Below, in pieces: positions 1 to 9,082 of a stretch of DNA of 64,000 nucleotides (within the stretch, counting starts at the first letter, position 1; each line of letters begins with the position of its first letter). The stretch comes from Bacillus cereus ATCC 14579 (GTDB taxonomy: Bacteria > Bacillota > Bacilli > Bacillales > Bacillaceae_G). A program made the position numbers and the translations under genes. Under the pieces are notes generated by a model, which was not told the origin of the DNA, did not search any database, and saw nothing but the letters and a program-made list of their open reading frames with translations. The stretch spans positions 2,024,501 to 2,088,500 of the forward strand of contig NC_004722.1 in the NCBI RefSeq assembly GCF_000007825.1, written 5' to 3'.

Positions 1-3000
1 GAAGATGTACCAGTTGTAACAGATTTAATGAATGGACCAGTCGGTTATATTGGTCAACGCTCTTTAGTGTTAGAGCAATTACAATTATTAGTTGCACAAA
101 CGGCTTTATTCCATAGTTATTATGACTTGCAGTTTATTACTATTTTTCCGGAAGAAGAAAAAGAAAAATGGGATTGGATGCGCTGGTTACCTCATGGAAG
201 TGTTCGCGATATAAATGTACGTGGATTTGTATACCATGATCGTAGCCGTGATCAAGTGTTAAATAGTTTGTATCAAATATTGAAAGAACGAAAATTAAAA
301 CTAGATGAAAAAAGTTCTACTAATGAAAAAATGTACTTTGCACCGCACTATGTCGTTCTCATTACAGATGAAAAACTAATATTAGACCATGTTGTTATGG
401 AATTCTTTAATGATGATCCGAGTCAATTAGGTGTATCACTTGTATTTGTACAAGATGTTATGCAAAGTTTACCGGAGCATGTGAAAACGGTAATAGACAT
501 AAGAGATGCAAAACAAGGGAACATCATCTTAGAACAAGGAGAACTTGTTAACCGTCAATTTAAACTAAATCATGTGCCAAAAGGATTCAATTTAGAAGAT
601 ATTTCGCGGGCATTAGCACCATTAAATCATTTGCAAAACTTAAAAAATAGTATTCCAGAAAGCGTAACATTTTTAGAAATGTACGGCGTTGAAAAAGTAA
701 AAGAACTGAATATCACAAGTCGCTGGGAGAAAAATGCAGCGCATAAATCTTTAGCTGTACCACTTGGATTACGTGGGAAAGAAGATATCGTAAACTTAAA
801 CTTACACGAAAAAGCACACGGACCACATGGGTTAATAGCAGGTACAACCGGTTCAGGTAAATCGGAAATTATACAATCGTACATTTTATCTCTAGCAGTC
901 AATTTCCACCCGTACGAAGTAGCCTTTTTACTAATTGACTATAAAGGCGGCGGAATGGCGAATTTATTCAAAAACTTACCGCATTTATTAGGAACAATTA
1001 CGAACTTAGATGGAGCGCAAAGTATGAGAGCGCTCGCATCAATTAAAGCTGAATTGCAAAAAAGACAACGCTTATTTGGGCAAAATGATGTAAACCATAT
1101 TAATCAGTATCAAAAACTGTATAAAGAAGGCTTAGTAAGTGAACCGATGCCGCATCTATTTTTAATTAGTGATGAATTCGCGGAACTGAAGTCAGAACAA
1201 CCAGAATTTATGAAAGAGTTAGTTTCAACAGCGCGTATCGGCCGTTCACTCGGGATTCATTTAATATTAGCTACGCAAAAACCAAGTGGTGTTGTAGATG
1301 ATCAAATTTGGAGTAACTCAAAATTCAAACTAGCACTAAAAGTTCAAAATACGTCAGATAGTAATGAAATCTTAAAAACACCGGATGCTGCTGAAATTAC
1401 ATTACCAGGACGTGCTTACTTACAAGTTGGGAATAATGAAATTTATGAACTATTCCAATCAGCTTGGAGCGGAGCAGACTATGTAGAAAATAAAGAGGAT
1501 AAAGAACATTTAGATGCAACAATCTATGCAATAAATGATCTAGGACAATATGAAATATTAAGTGAAGACTTAAGTGGACTTGGTAGCAGTAAAGAAGTAA
1601 TAAGCGTACCATCTGAACTGGATGCTGTTATTGACTACATTCACGATTACGCAGAAATAAATGAAATTGAAGCGTTAGCTAGACCGTGGTTACCACCACT
1701 TCCAGAAAGCGTATATTTACAAGACTTACACGCTATTCAGTTCAAAGAAGCATGGACGAAAGAAAAGAAACCATTACAAGCAACAATTGGTCTACTAGAT
1801 CAGCCTGAATTACAATCACAAACACCATTAACACTAGATATTAGTAAAGACGGACACGTAGCGGTCTTCTCAAGTCCAGGCTACGGAAAATCAACATTCT
1901 TACAATCAGTCATTATGGATGTAGCTCGTCAGCATAGTCCGGAGCATTTGCATGTGTATTTAGTGGACCTTGGAACAAATGGTCTTCTACCTTTGAAAGG
2001 ATTACCTCATGTAGCGGATACGATTACGATTGATGAATCTGAAAAATGTTTAAAGTTTGTTGAAAGATTAACTCAAGAAATGAAAAATCGTAAACGATTA
2101 TTAAGTGAATATGACGTTGCAAATATTGAAATGTATGAAAAGGCAAGCGGGAAAGAAATACCACATATTATTATTGCAATCGACAATTATGATGCAGTAA
2201 AAGAAGCGAAGTTCTATGAAAGCTTTGAAATGCTAATTATGCAAATTGTCCGAGATGGTGCAAGTTTAGGAATTCATACCTTAATTAGTGCAGGGCGACA
2301 AAATGCACTTAGAATTCAATTGTACAATAATATTAAAATCCAAACTTGCCTATATATGATTGATCAAAGTGAAGTAGCTAGTATTGTAGGGAGATCTGAT
2401 ATAAAAGTGGAAGAAACAGCAGGAAGAGCGTTAATAAAACTAGAATCTCCTACATTATTCCAGGTTGCACTACCTACGAAAGCAGAAGATGAATTACAGC
2501 AAATTCAATTATTACAACAAGAAGCAAATGATATGGATCGAGAATGGGATGGAGAACGTCCGAAGGCAATTCCAATGATGCCAGAAGTGATTGATATTGC
2601 TACTTATCGTAAAAATAAAGACGTTACAAAAGCTCTACAAGCAGCAAGAATTCCAATGGGGCTTGATTTTGCAAACGTAGAAGTTGTAGCTCATGATATT
2701 GCAGTGAATGATCATTTAATGATTTATAGTGTAGATGATAGTATGAGAAAACAAATTGTATCTAGCATCCTATCTCAATTGAATAAAGATTATTTTGAAA
2801 GTGTGACGTTGGTGGATACAGCAGAGTATAGTTTCGTTCAATATAAAGACGATGTGACGCACTACATTGTAGACGAAAATGAAATCAATATGCATGCGAA
2901 GTATTGGATGGAAGTAATTCGTGAACGAGCTTTTGAATTAGCACAAGCAAGACAAGAAGGTAGAGAAATTCCTGCATTCACAAAACAACTCATTATCATG

Positions 3001-3327
3001 ACAAATGTTGAAGAGTTTAGTAAATTTGTTTATTTAGAAATGGAGGATGCAGCGACTTTAATTGATTTATCTCGTACAGTAGGTATTTACTTTGTATTAG
3101 CAGGTCACCACGACTACATGGACCGAAATCGTGAAGCTCTACCTATGAAAATGAGAAGTAAACTAACAGCAGCAATTATCGCAATGCCATTAAATGATCA
3201 AAGTATCTTCAATATAAAATATATAAGCAACGAAGCACCATTAGGTAAAGATGAAGTGTATTACTATCAAAAAGGGAACATAATGAAACTAAAAATGCCT
3301 AGAGTAACTAACGAGGTGACAGTATGA
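1..3327 (+). CDS. essC: Type VII secretion ATPase EssC, 5'-truncated by the window edge
   Basis: This is the membrane-anchored FtsK/SpoIIIE-family motor that recognises and drives export of WXG100 and related substrates. The frame is open from base 1, so the N-terminal FHA domains and membrane helices lie outside the window. About 1108 residues are seen. The first ATPase domain has Walker A GTTGSGKS at 841-864 and a Walker B ending in DEFAEL near 1170. The second has SSPGYGKST near 1871 and a Walker B-like IIIAIDNYD. The third, near 2690-2760, has a degenerate P-loop. The stop codon overlaps the ATG of the next lipoprotein gene (ATGA), so the two are probably translationally coupled. Two decayed copies of this 3' end occur further downstream, at 10155-10233 and 13150-13292. 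Confidence 0.95.
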   Translation, partial: EDVPVVTDLMNGPVGYIGQRSLVLEQLQLLVAQTALFHSYYDLQFITIFPEEEKEKWDWMRWLPHGSVRDINVRGFVYHDRSRDQVLNSLYQILKERKLKLDEKSSTNEKMYFAPHYVVLITDEKLILDHVVMEFFNDDPSQLGVSLVFVQDVMQSLPEHVKTVIDIRDAKQGNIILEQGELVNRQFKLNHVPKGFNLEDISRALAPLNHLQNLKNSIPESVTFLEMYGVEKVKELNITSRWEKNAAHKSLAVPLGLRGKEDIVNLNLHEKAHGPHGLIAGTTGSGKSEIIQSYILSLAVNFHPYEVAFLLIDYKGGGMANLFKNLPHLLGTITNLDGAQSMRALASIKAELQKRQRLFGQNDVNHINQYQKLYKEGLVSEPMPHLFLISDEFAELKSEQPEFMKELVSTARIGRSLGIHLILATQKPSGVVDDQIWSNSKFKLALKVQNTSDSNEILKTPDAAEITLPGRAYLQVGNNEIYELFQSAWSGADYVENKEDKEHLDATIYAINDLGQYEILSEDLSGLGSSKEVISVPSELDAVIDYIHDYAEINEIEALARPWLPPLPESVYLQDLHAIQFKEAWTKEKKPLQATIGLLDQPELQSQTPLTLDISKDGHVAVFSSPGYGKSTFLQSVIMDVARQHSPEHLHVYLVDLGTNGLLPLKGLPHVADTITIDESEKCLKFVERLTQEMKNRKRLLSEYDVANIEMYEKASGKEIPHIIIAIDNYDAVKEAKFYESFEMLIMQIVRDGASLGIHTLISAGRQNALRIQLYNNIKIQTCLYMIDQSEVASIVGRSDIKVEETAGRALIKLESPTLFQVALPTKAEDELQQIQLLQQEANDMDREWDGERPKAIPMMPEVIDIATYRKNKDVTKALQAARIPMGLDFANVEVVAHDIAVNDHLMIYSVDDSMRKQIVSSILSQLNKDYFESVTLVDTAEYSFVQYKDDVTHYIVDENEINMHAKYWMEVIRERAFELAQARQEGREIPAFTKQLIIMTNVEEFSKFVYLEMEDAATLIDLSRTVGIYFVLAGHHDYMDRNREALPMKMRSKLTAAIIAMPLNDQSIFNIKYISNEAPLGKDEVYYYQKGNIMKLKMPRVTNEVTV

Positions 3328-4124
3328 AATTAAAGAAGAAAGCTAAGGTGATGATAGTCGTGTCAATAATGGCAAGTTTATTAAGTGGATGTGGTTTTGG
3401 GGAAAAGCAAATAGATTATAAGCCATTTGTCAAAGCTTTGGATGAAGGTGACATGAGAAAGGTTATGTCTGCGAGTGATGATGGGTATGCGTATGTGAAA
3501 CAAAGAGGTATATATAGTACATATGAACAAAAGGAAGATGGAGAGCATAGAAAAACAATCTATCAAACTTCGGAAGGGATATATAATACGAAAGATAAAA
3601 GTTTATATGGAAGTACAACACAAGCGGTTACTTCAGCAGTAGACAGCAAAGATAATAAAAAAGAAGGTGTTTATCGTACCAATATTATGTATAAAAATGG
3701 ACAGGTGAAAAGTCCGGATTCAAATCTGGATGTTTCATACGTAAACTTAATTGTTGATCGTTTAAAAGGAATAGGGAAACTAAAGATGAAGCCCGGAGAT
3801 GATATAAAAAAGTTTGATCAACCTAGTACAGTTGGATATAAACTAAATGAATCAGAGTTTCAGAGTATTGTTAATGATAAGTTGAAAATACAATATGATG
3901 AATATGATGGTGGATCGATTGTACTGCATATAGATTCTAAAGATGGTTCAGAGCAGATATTGGAGGTAAGTATTGTAATAAATTATAAGAAGCGAAATGA
4001 TGAAGGTAAGTTAGTAGAATATATATCACAAATACACACATATTTTGATAGTCAAAAAGGCAATAATCAAGATGCAAAAAAAAAATATATAGATTACAGA
4101 GCACAGGATAAAAATAATAAGTAA
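3324..4124 (+). CDS. Lipoprotein, TilA-like candidate immunity protein (copy 1)
   Basis: A 266-residue lipoprotein. Its signal peptide is KKK-rich, has a short hydrophobic stretch and ends in the lipobox LLSGC, so the mature protein should be tethered outside the membrane. It belongs to a family with five intact members in this window, all sharing the block ALDEGDM-x-x-x-MSASDDGYAYVK after the lipobox and diverging towards the C-terminus. The start overlaps the essC stop. The lipase toxin gene follows about 15 bp downstream, the position expected for its immunity gene. In Staphylococcus aureus the T7 lipase TslA is neutralised by the lipoprotein TilA; assigning that role here is by context and architecture, not proven homology. 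About four fifths of residues match the copy at 13293. Confidence 0.8.
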   Translation: MKLKKKAKVMIVVSIMASLLSGCGFGEKQIDYKPFVKALDEGDMRKVMSASDDGYAYVKQRGIYSTYEQKEDGEHRKTIYQTSEGIYNTKDKSLYGSTTQAVTSAVDSKDNKKEGVYRTNIMYKNGQVKSPDSNLDVSYVNLIVDRLKGIGKLKMKPGDDIKKFDQPSTVGYKLNESEFQSIVNDKLKIQYDEYDGGSIVLHIDSKDGSEQILEVSIVINYKKRNDEGKLVEYISQIHTYFDSQKGNNQDAKKKYIDYRAQDKNNK

Positions 4125-4139
4125 TTAGGAGTGAGTAAT

Positions 4140-5720
4140 ATGAGTAAGGATGTGGAGCAAGATAAAGAAATAATAGAGGATATAGAGGTAAGAGAGATAA
4201 ATTCTGATTGGGGGAAATTGGAGCTAGCTGGAAAGGATATTTATGACTTTAAAGCTGGTAAAGAACCGTATAACCAACTAAGTCAAAAAAATAAAAAGAC
4301 ATTACAGGATAAATTTAACGCAGATTTTATAGATGATAAAGTTGATGAAAATACAGGATTTGCTGCATACGCTTTTAAAGATAGGTCTACAGGAGAAATT
4401 GTAATAACATATGTAGGAACGGAAGATGCAACGGATGCAATAACAGATGGTGAAATTGGGGGACATAATATAACAGGTGCAAATAAAATAATGTTAGGTA
4501 ATTTGGAACACGATTTTACAGTTAGACAGTATGATCAAGGAGAAGAATTTTATTTGAAGGTTAAACATGATAACCCTTCTGCCAAAATTAGTGTAACAGG
4601 GCATTCATTAGGTGGTGGTATAGCTAATACTGTATCGTTAAGACACCAAGAAGATAATATTGAAACATTAACATTAAATCCAGCGCCTGTATTAAACCGA
4701 GATGTTGATAAATTTGGTAATGGGTTTGATATGAAAAATGTTCGGAATATCATTAATCAGAATGATCCACTACATATTGGGATAAAGGCAGCAGACTTCA
4801 CACTTCCGGGAAGAATGTATAAAATTCCGAATCAAGCTGGTCACTCATATGCTTTTACAGTGAAGGATTATGATGAGAATGGACATCTAATATGGATTGA
4901 TAAACTAGCAAGTGATAACGATACGGGGTGGGATATTATCCCAGGATTTATGGAGTTTTCTCAATCTGCTGGGGCTATATACACAGGAACTATACATGAT
5001 GTATTTCATAGAAAAGTTTCTATAGAAGAAGAAAAGGTAGCTGGAACTGCAATTAATTTGATACTAAATGCAACGCCAATTTCTAGTATTATAGGTGGAA
5101 TATTAGGTTACTCGGACATTGTACAAGGCAGCAAGGAGCTTGAAAAGCTAAGAGAAAAAGTTCAAGAAGGTTTTTCAAGATTAAATACAAAGTATGAAGG
5201 ACTAAAGTCTCAAATTACAGCAGAAGCAATCCAATTTAGTATAATGGCTACAGTTGAAATAAAAGGAGCGGTAGATATCGCTGTAGAATGGATTGAAACA
5301 ACTTTAGCGAAATGTAAGGAAAAAGTTTTAGAAGTATTAGAGTCTGTATTTAATACTGCTATAAATTTTTTATCTGGAAGTGTTGTAGTATATTTAGCTA
5401 CAAGTGAAATTTTAGATATTGCAAAAGAAGTTGCAGCTTCTTACGTGCAAGATTTACTAGATTTGTTTAAAGGAGATTTTGTAGTTGATACAAATGTAGC
5501 TGCAATTGTATCTGAACATATATTAAGTCATCATCACTCATTGTTAAATCTCTTTATGAATGATAACAGTAGGGGGATAAACCGTTCTTTATTAGGTGAA
5601 ATTGCTAAAGATGTGAAGGAGTTATCGAAAGATTTAAAACAATTAAACGACGATGTTTCAGAAGCAGTATTTTCTATGTTTGCAAAAGACGAAGAATTAG
5701 GAGCAGTTTCATATTATTAA
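4140..5720 (+). CDS. TslA-like reverse-architecture type VII lipase effector
   Basis: A 526-residue protein in two parts. Residues ~1-260 are a class 3-like lipase/phospholipase. The nucleophile elbow GHSLGGG puts the serine at about 156, with candidate Asp 209 in NDPLHIG and His 235 in AGHSYAF. Residues ~300-526 are helical, without signal peptide or enzyme motif, and end in coiled-coil-like repeats (AKDVKELSKDLKQLNDD). This toxin-first, targeting-domain-last order is the one described for S. aureus TslA, a T7-secreted phospholipase A; other known T7b toxins carry the targeting domain first. Two small helical genes follow, as tlaA/tlaB follow tslA logic. ATG 4140 is chosen over GTG 4131 because AGGAG sits 8 bp upstream of it. 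Target and export are inferred. Confidence 0.82.
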   Translation: MSKDVEQDKEIIEDIEVREINSDWGKLELAGKDIYDFKAGKEPYNQLSQKNKKTLQDKFNADFIDDKVDENTGFAAYAFKDRSTGEIVITYVGTEDATDAITDGEIGGHNITGANKIMLGNLEHDFTVRQYDQGEEFYLKVKHDNPSAKISVTGHSLGGGIANTVSLRHQEDNIETLTLNPAPVLNRDVDKFGNGFDMKNVRNIINQNDPLHIGIKAADFTLPGRMYKIPNQAGHSYAFTVKDYDENGHLIWIDKLASDNDTGWDIIPGFMEFSQSAGAIYTGTIHDVFHRKVSIEEEKVAGTAINLILNATPISSIIGGILGYSDIVQGSKELEKLREKVQEGFSRLNTKYEGLKSQITAEAIQFSIMATVEIKGAVDIAVEWIETTLAKCKEKVLEVLESVFNTAINFLSGSVVVYLATSEILDIAKEVAASYVQDLLDLFKGDFVVDTNVAAIVSEHILSHHHSLLNLFMNDNSRGINRSLLGEIAKDVKELSKDLKQLNDDVSEAVFSMFAKDEELGAVSYY

Positions 5721-5753
5721 AACTCCAAGTTTATAAATTTAAAAGAGAGGGGT

Positions 5754-6020
5754 ATGAAGGTGGATTTACATACGATAATGTCAAGAGTTCATAGTACATT
5801 TCCAGCTAGTGGTGGACGAGAACAAATTATAAACGTTGTAGTGCAATTGGAAAAAGCAGCTGCATCTTTAACGGGAGATATTAGAAGGTTAGAGAGTAGT
5901 ATTGATAGCACATTACAAGGAAAAACACGTGAGGCATTTATTGATCGTATCCGTCAATTAGAGAAAAAAAGACAAAAAATAGAAGAGAAAATTAGCGTAC
6001 TAAAAGGGACAGTGAATTAA
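5754..6020 (+). CDS. Small helical T7 partner protein (TlaA-like)
   Basis: An 88-residue, highly charged, almost wholly helical protein that ends in a strong coiled coil (RQLEKKRQKIEEKISVLKG). It has no signal peptide or membrane helix. Its size and helical content resemble WXG100/Lap-type proteins that bind T7 targeting domains. By position just after the lipase effector it is a candidate for one of the two partners that join the toxin C-terminal domain. ATG 5754 sits almost on top of the GAGAGG ribosome site; an in-frame GTG at 5760 has better spacing, so the protein may start two residues later. The WXG motif itself is not evident. Function is inferred from context. Confidence 0.7.
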   Translation: MKVDLHTIMSRVHSTFPASGGREQIINVVVQLEKAAASLTGDIRRLESSIDSTLQGKTREAFIDRIRQLEKKRQKIEEKISVLKGTVN

Positions 6021-6021
6021 T

Positions 6022-6372
6022 ATGAAAGACTATATGGATAAAGTATTACCTTTAGGCAGTGTTGTAAGATTGGGTCTTAAAGAAGAGGAAGATGCGGAGT
6101 ATGTAATTACTACGAGAGGTTTATTACTTGATGAAAACACATTCTATGATTATGGCGGAGTGTTGCATCCAGTGGGTTTAACCGAAGAGACGTATAAATT
6201 ATTTAACCACACGGATATTGCAGAGGTTAAATTTGAAGGGTATCGAAATAAAATTGAAGGTCAATTCGCAGCTAAGTTTAAAATGTGGCGGAATGAGTTT
6301 GTTGAAAAAGTAATTGAAAAAAATAAAAAGCAACAACAAGCACAAGAGTTAGAAATAAAGGGAAAAAAATAA
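6022..6372 (+). CDS. DUF4176-like T7 accessory protein (TlaB-position gene)
   Basis: A 116-residue soluble protein beginning 1 bp after the previous stop. The N-terminal ~75 residues hold LPLGSVVRLG, TTRGLL and YDYGGVLHPVG, which I recognise as the pattern of DUF4176 proteins, small genes often found beside LXG and other T7b effectors. The C-terminal ~40 residues are a Lys/Gln/Glu-rich helix. It is the last gene before a strong terminator, closing the lipoprotein-lipase-partner unit. A chaperone or targeting role for the upstream lipase is plausible. The family call rests on memory of the motif and would need a profile search (Pfam DUF4176). Confidence 0.65.
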   Translation: MKDYMDKVLPLGSVVRLGLKEEEDAEYVITTRGLLLDENTFYDYGGVLHPVGLTEETYKLFNHTDIAEVKFEGYRNKIEGQFAAKFKMWRNEFVEKVIEKNKKQQQAQELEIKGKK

Positions 6373-6383
6373 ATTTAAAAGGA

Positions 6384-6425
6384 AATAAGCTTTCCTCTTC
6401 CAAAATGGAAAGAGGAAAGCTTATT
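6384..6425 (+). terminator. Intrinsic terminator closing the effector unit
   Basis: An 18-bp arm at 6384-6401 pairs with 6407-6425 with one bulged base and a 5-base loop, ending in a short TTTT. It lies 12 bp after the partner gene and separates the intact effector unit from the lipoprotein array. Confidence 0.8.
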
Positions 6426-6447
6426 TTGATTGAATAAGGGTGTCAGT

Positions 6448-7269
6448 ATGAAGTTAAAGAAGAAAGCTAAGATGATGATAGTACTGTCAATAGTAGCAAG
6501 TTTATTAAGTGGATGTGGTTTTGGAGAGACAAAGATAGAGTATGAGAGATTAGTAGAGGCATTGGATGAAGGGGACATGAAGACAGTTATGTCTGCGAGT
6601 GATGATGGGTATGCGTATGTGAAAGAAGAGGTTAGGGATAGCACTTTTATTGAGGATAATAATAAGCAAATAGGAGTAGTTTATCAAACAACGCAAGGTA
6701 TTTATAGTATTAAAGATAATATTCTTTTTGGTGAGGCACAAAAGAAAGTCAATACTCCAGTTGAGGATGAAAAACATAGTGACAACCCACAATATAAAGA
6801 AGAAGTTGTATTCAAGTCAGATATAAGATACGAAAATGGACAGCTAGAAGCTTCAAATCGAGGGGGAGATATGTCTAATATAAAATTAATGCTCAATAGA
6901 GTGCAAGGAATAAAAGAATTGAAACCAAATGTGAATAAAAAAAGCTTCAGCCAACCAGCTACGATAAGCTATAATTTATCAGAAACTCAATTTAAAGAGC
7001 TATTTAATGGGAATTTAGGATTAGAGTATGAGAAGTTTAGTTATGCAACACTACTAATTGAATTTAATTCTGCTAAGGATACAAAGGAAAATCCGATGGA
7101 AATAACAGAGATAACAATTTCGATAGGCTATAAACAAAGAAATGAAGAAAATAATATGATTAGGCATGATCAAGAAATAACAACATATTTACATAATAAA
7201 GAAGAAAATAATCGGAAATCAAAAAAAGATTACTTACAATATGAAAAGAAATTTAAAGAAAGCCATTAA
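6448..7269 (+). CDS. Lipoprotein, TilA-like candidate immunity protein (copy 2)
   Basis: A 273-residue member of the same lipoprotein family, with lipobox LLSGC and the shared ALDEGDM / MSASDDGYAYVK block. ATG 6448 is preferred over an upstream in-frame TTG at 6430 because AAGGG lies 7 bp before it. The sequence TGTCAGTATGAA at the start codon is the same as at the other copies, so the 5' ends share origin. The middle and C-terminal parts differ clearly from copy 1, as expected of immunity proteins matched to different toxins. The next gene is a broken toxin-domain copy, making a second lipoprotein-lipase pair. Confidence 0.78.
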   Translation: MKLKKKAKMMIVLSIVASLLSGCGFGETKIEYERLVEALDEGDMKTVMSASDDGYAYVKEEVRDSTFIEDNNKQIGVVYQTTQGIYSIKDNILFGEAQKKVNTPVEDEKHSDNPQYKEEVVFKSDIRYENGQLEASNRGGDMSNIKLMLNRVQGIKELKPNVNKKSFSQPATISYNLSETQFKELFNGNLGLEYEKFSYATLLIEFNSAKDTKENPMEITEITISIGYKQRNEENNMIRHDQEITTYLHNKEENNRKSKKDYLQYEKKFKESH

Positions 7270-7286
7270 TATATAAGGGGGAGAAT

Positions 7287-7963
7287 ATGGTGAACGAGGA
7301 AGATTATAAATTAAGTAGTGATGTAGGAAAATTAAGATTATCGGCAAGAGATATTTATGATTATAATGGACAAGAAAAAAATATAATAATTCTGATCCAA
7401 TAATAAATAAACAGAAGTTACAAGACAACTTTAATGCTAATCTTATAGTTTCTGATGATATTCATTCAGTGACTGGATTTGGGGCATATGCTTTAGAGGA
7501 AAGAAACACGCATGAAATTTTCATTGTATACGTTGGAAACCAACCGAGCCAAATAGGCTATTTAGCAACCGATGGAGCAATTTGGCTGCATAATTTAACT
7601 AATTCACCTATATTGGGATCATTAGCGGAATTTCAGTATAGTCAAGCAGAAAAATTTTATGAAAAAGTCAAGGCGAGTAATAAAGGAAAGAAGATAACTT
7701 TACTAGGGCACTCTTTAGGTGGCGGAGCAGCGAATACAGTTGCATTAAGACATCAAGAAGATAATATAAACGTATTAGCTTTAAATCCTGCGCCTGTTTT
7801 AAATAAGGATGTGGTTAAGTACATATACGGGACCAATATGAAGAATTGCCGCAGTCTTATAAATGAATATGGTCCTTTGGATGGCGCCATTAAAGCCACA
7901 GATTTTGTAATACCTGGACAGGTTTATAAAATGGAAAATGGGGATATTTCGGTATTTTTATAG
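7287..7963 (+). pseudogene. Orphan TslA-like lipase domain, frameshifted and truncated
   Basis: ATG 7287 (ribosome site AAGGGGGAG) opens a frame matching the first ~35 residues of the intact lipase (GKLRLSARDIYDY). It stops after 38 codons. A run of seven A at 7375-7381 is one base short; with eight, translation continues through DNFNAN, TGFGAYA and GHSLGGGAANTV to 7963. The protein ends soon after the toxin's IPGQVYKM, where the intact gene continues. The catalytic His region (GHSYAF) and the whole C-terminal targeting part are therefore missing, and the candidate catalytic Asp is replaced by Gly (NEYGPL against NQNDPL). A GTG-initiated 164-residue internal frame (7469-7963) remains open but is unlikely to be active. 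Confidence 0.8.
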
Positions 7964-7997
7964 TTAGGAAAAAGTTATTCTAAAAGGAGTAAGTTGG

Positions 7998-8258
7998 GTG
8001 AATCATAGACGTAAGAAAAAGAAACCGAAACAAATAAGAAAAGAAGCTGTTCAGATAAAACCGATAGTAGAAGAAAAACCACTAAAGAAGAGTAGCAATA
8101 AGTTGGTCGATATTTTCCTAGGTATTCTTCTTTTTCCAATTCTTATATGGGCTGTCTTGGAAGGTTGTGCAACACAATTAAGCAAAGGGAAGACTTTCCT
8201 TATTATCGTTTTCTTTCTCTTAATTGCAATAGGGTTATCTATGATAGGAAACAAATAA
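7998..8258 (+). CDS. Small two-helix membrane protein, unknown
   Basis: An 86-residue protein started by GTG 7998, 8 bp after AAAAGGAG. The first ~35 residues are very basic (RRKKKKPKQ) and should face the cytoplasm. Two hydrophobic stretches follow (around FLGILLFPILIWAVLEG and FLIIVFFLLIAIGLSM). I do not recognise the family. It lies 12 bp before the next gene and probably forms a small operon with it. Position behind an orphan toxin domain makes an immunity or accessory role possible but unproven. Confidence 0.6.
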   Translation: MNHRRKKKKPKQIRKEAVQIKPIVEEKPLKKSSNKLVDIFLGILLFPILIWAVLEGCATQLSKGKTFLIIVFFLLIAIGLSMIGNK

Positions 8259-8270
8259 GGGGGAGTGCAG

Positions 8271-8909
8271 ATGTTTAAGAAGAAGGAGAAAAAAAACATT
8301 TACGTTAGATTGGTAAACACACAAGGGGAAATCATTCGAGAGTTTAATTGTACAGAAAAAGACTTGCGAAAAGTAAAAGAAAATGGTACTGAAATTCGTT
8401 TGGTTGGAGATAACTCATATGAGATGGTAGCAACCGATGAACAACTAGAAAAACTAGCAAGAGCTGAAGCAGAAATCGAAGCGGAAATTAAGGCATGGGA
8501 AGATGCTTTAAATGAGAGTTTGGATGAACGCGAAGAAAGAGAAGCGAGACAGAAGGAATTGAAAGAAAAGAATAAATGGAGTACAAAGAAGAAAGTAATC
8601 GTATTTGGACTGATATTCTTTGTATTTATTGGATTACCTATTATCGAAGGGTATCAAAATAGTAAATTAGTTGAAGAAGGTACATCATTACATGCAGAAA
8701 TTGTAGGTAGGCATGTAGAGAAGGAATTCATGTTTACACACCCCACATTAGTAGTTGAGGTAGATGGTAAAAAGCATAATGTATGGGTAAGTGAAGAGAC
8801 ATATAAGGGAGCAGAGTGGTTAGGTAGACTAAAAGTCATCAAAACAAAAGATGGTAAAGTTGAGAAAGACCCTAGATATGAGGGTGAAGACTTAATTACG
8901 AGTTATTAA
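8271..8909 (+). CDS. Single-pass membrane protein with charged coiled coil, unknown
   Basis: A 212-residue protein from ATG 8271, with AAGGGGGAG about 6 bp upstream (an in-frame GTG lies at 8265). The N-terminal ~100 residues are cytoplasmic by prediction: a small beta-like part (IYVRLVNTQGEIIREF), then an acidic/basic alpha-helical stretch. One membrane helix follows (KVIVFGLIFFVFIGLPII). The last ~80 residues would be outside and include a beta-rich piece (HPTLVVEVDGKKHNVWV). I cannot assign a family. It pairs with the small membrane protein upstream. Confidence 0.65.
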   Translation: MFKKKEKKNIYVRLVNTQGEIIREFNCTEKDLRKVKENGTEIRLVGDNSYEMVATDEQLEKLARAEAEIEAEIKAWEDALNESLDEREEREARQKELKEKNKWSTKKKVIVFGLIFFVFIGLPIIEGYQNSKLVEEGTSLHAEIVGRHVEKEFMFTHPTLVVEVDGKKHNVWVSEETYKGAEWLGRLKVIKTKDGKVEKDPRYEGEDLITSY

Positions 8910-9007
8910 GCAGTAGGTTTTTAATATTCGCTTCTCTCAAATTAAATAACATTATTATTTGCAAAAATCGAATCCATTAAAATAAAAACAAATTTAAAAT
9001 AACTGTA

Positions 9008-9041
9008 ATAACCTCCTAGCATATTGTTGATGGGAGGTTAT
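9008..9041. repeat. Inverted repeat, 9-bp arms
   Basis: ATAACCTCC at 9008-9016 pairs perfectly with GGAGGTTAT at 9033-9041 over a 16-base loop. No T-run follows, so it is not a standard terminator. It sits in the non-coding stretch 8910-9082 between the last intact membrane gene and the first decayed lipoprotein. Apart from this hairpin I see nothing in that stretch. Confidence 0.45.
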
Positions 9042-9082
9042 CACCTTTCTGAAGATAAAATTAAAGAGCTTTATTATCTCGA

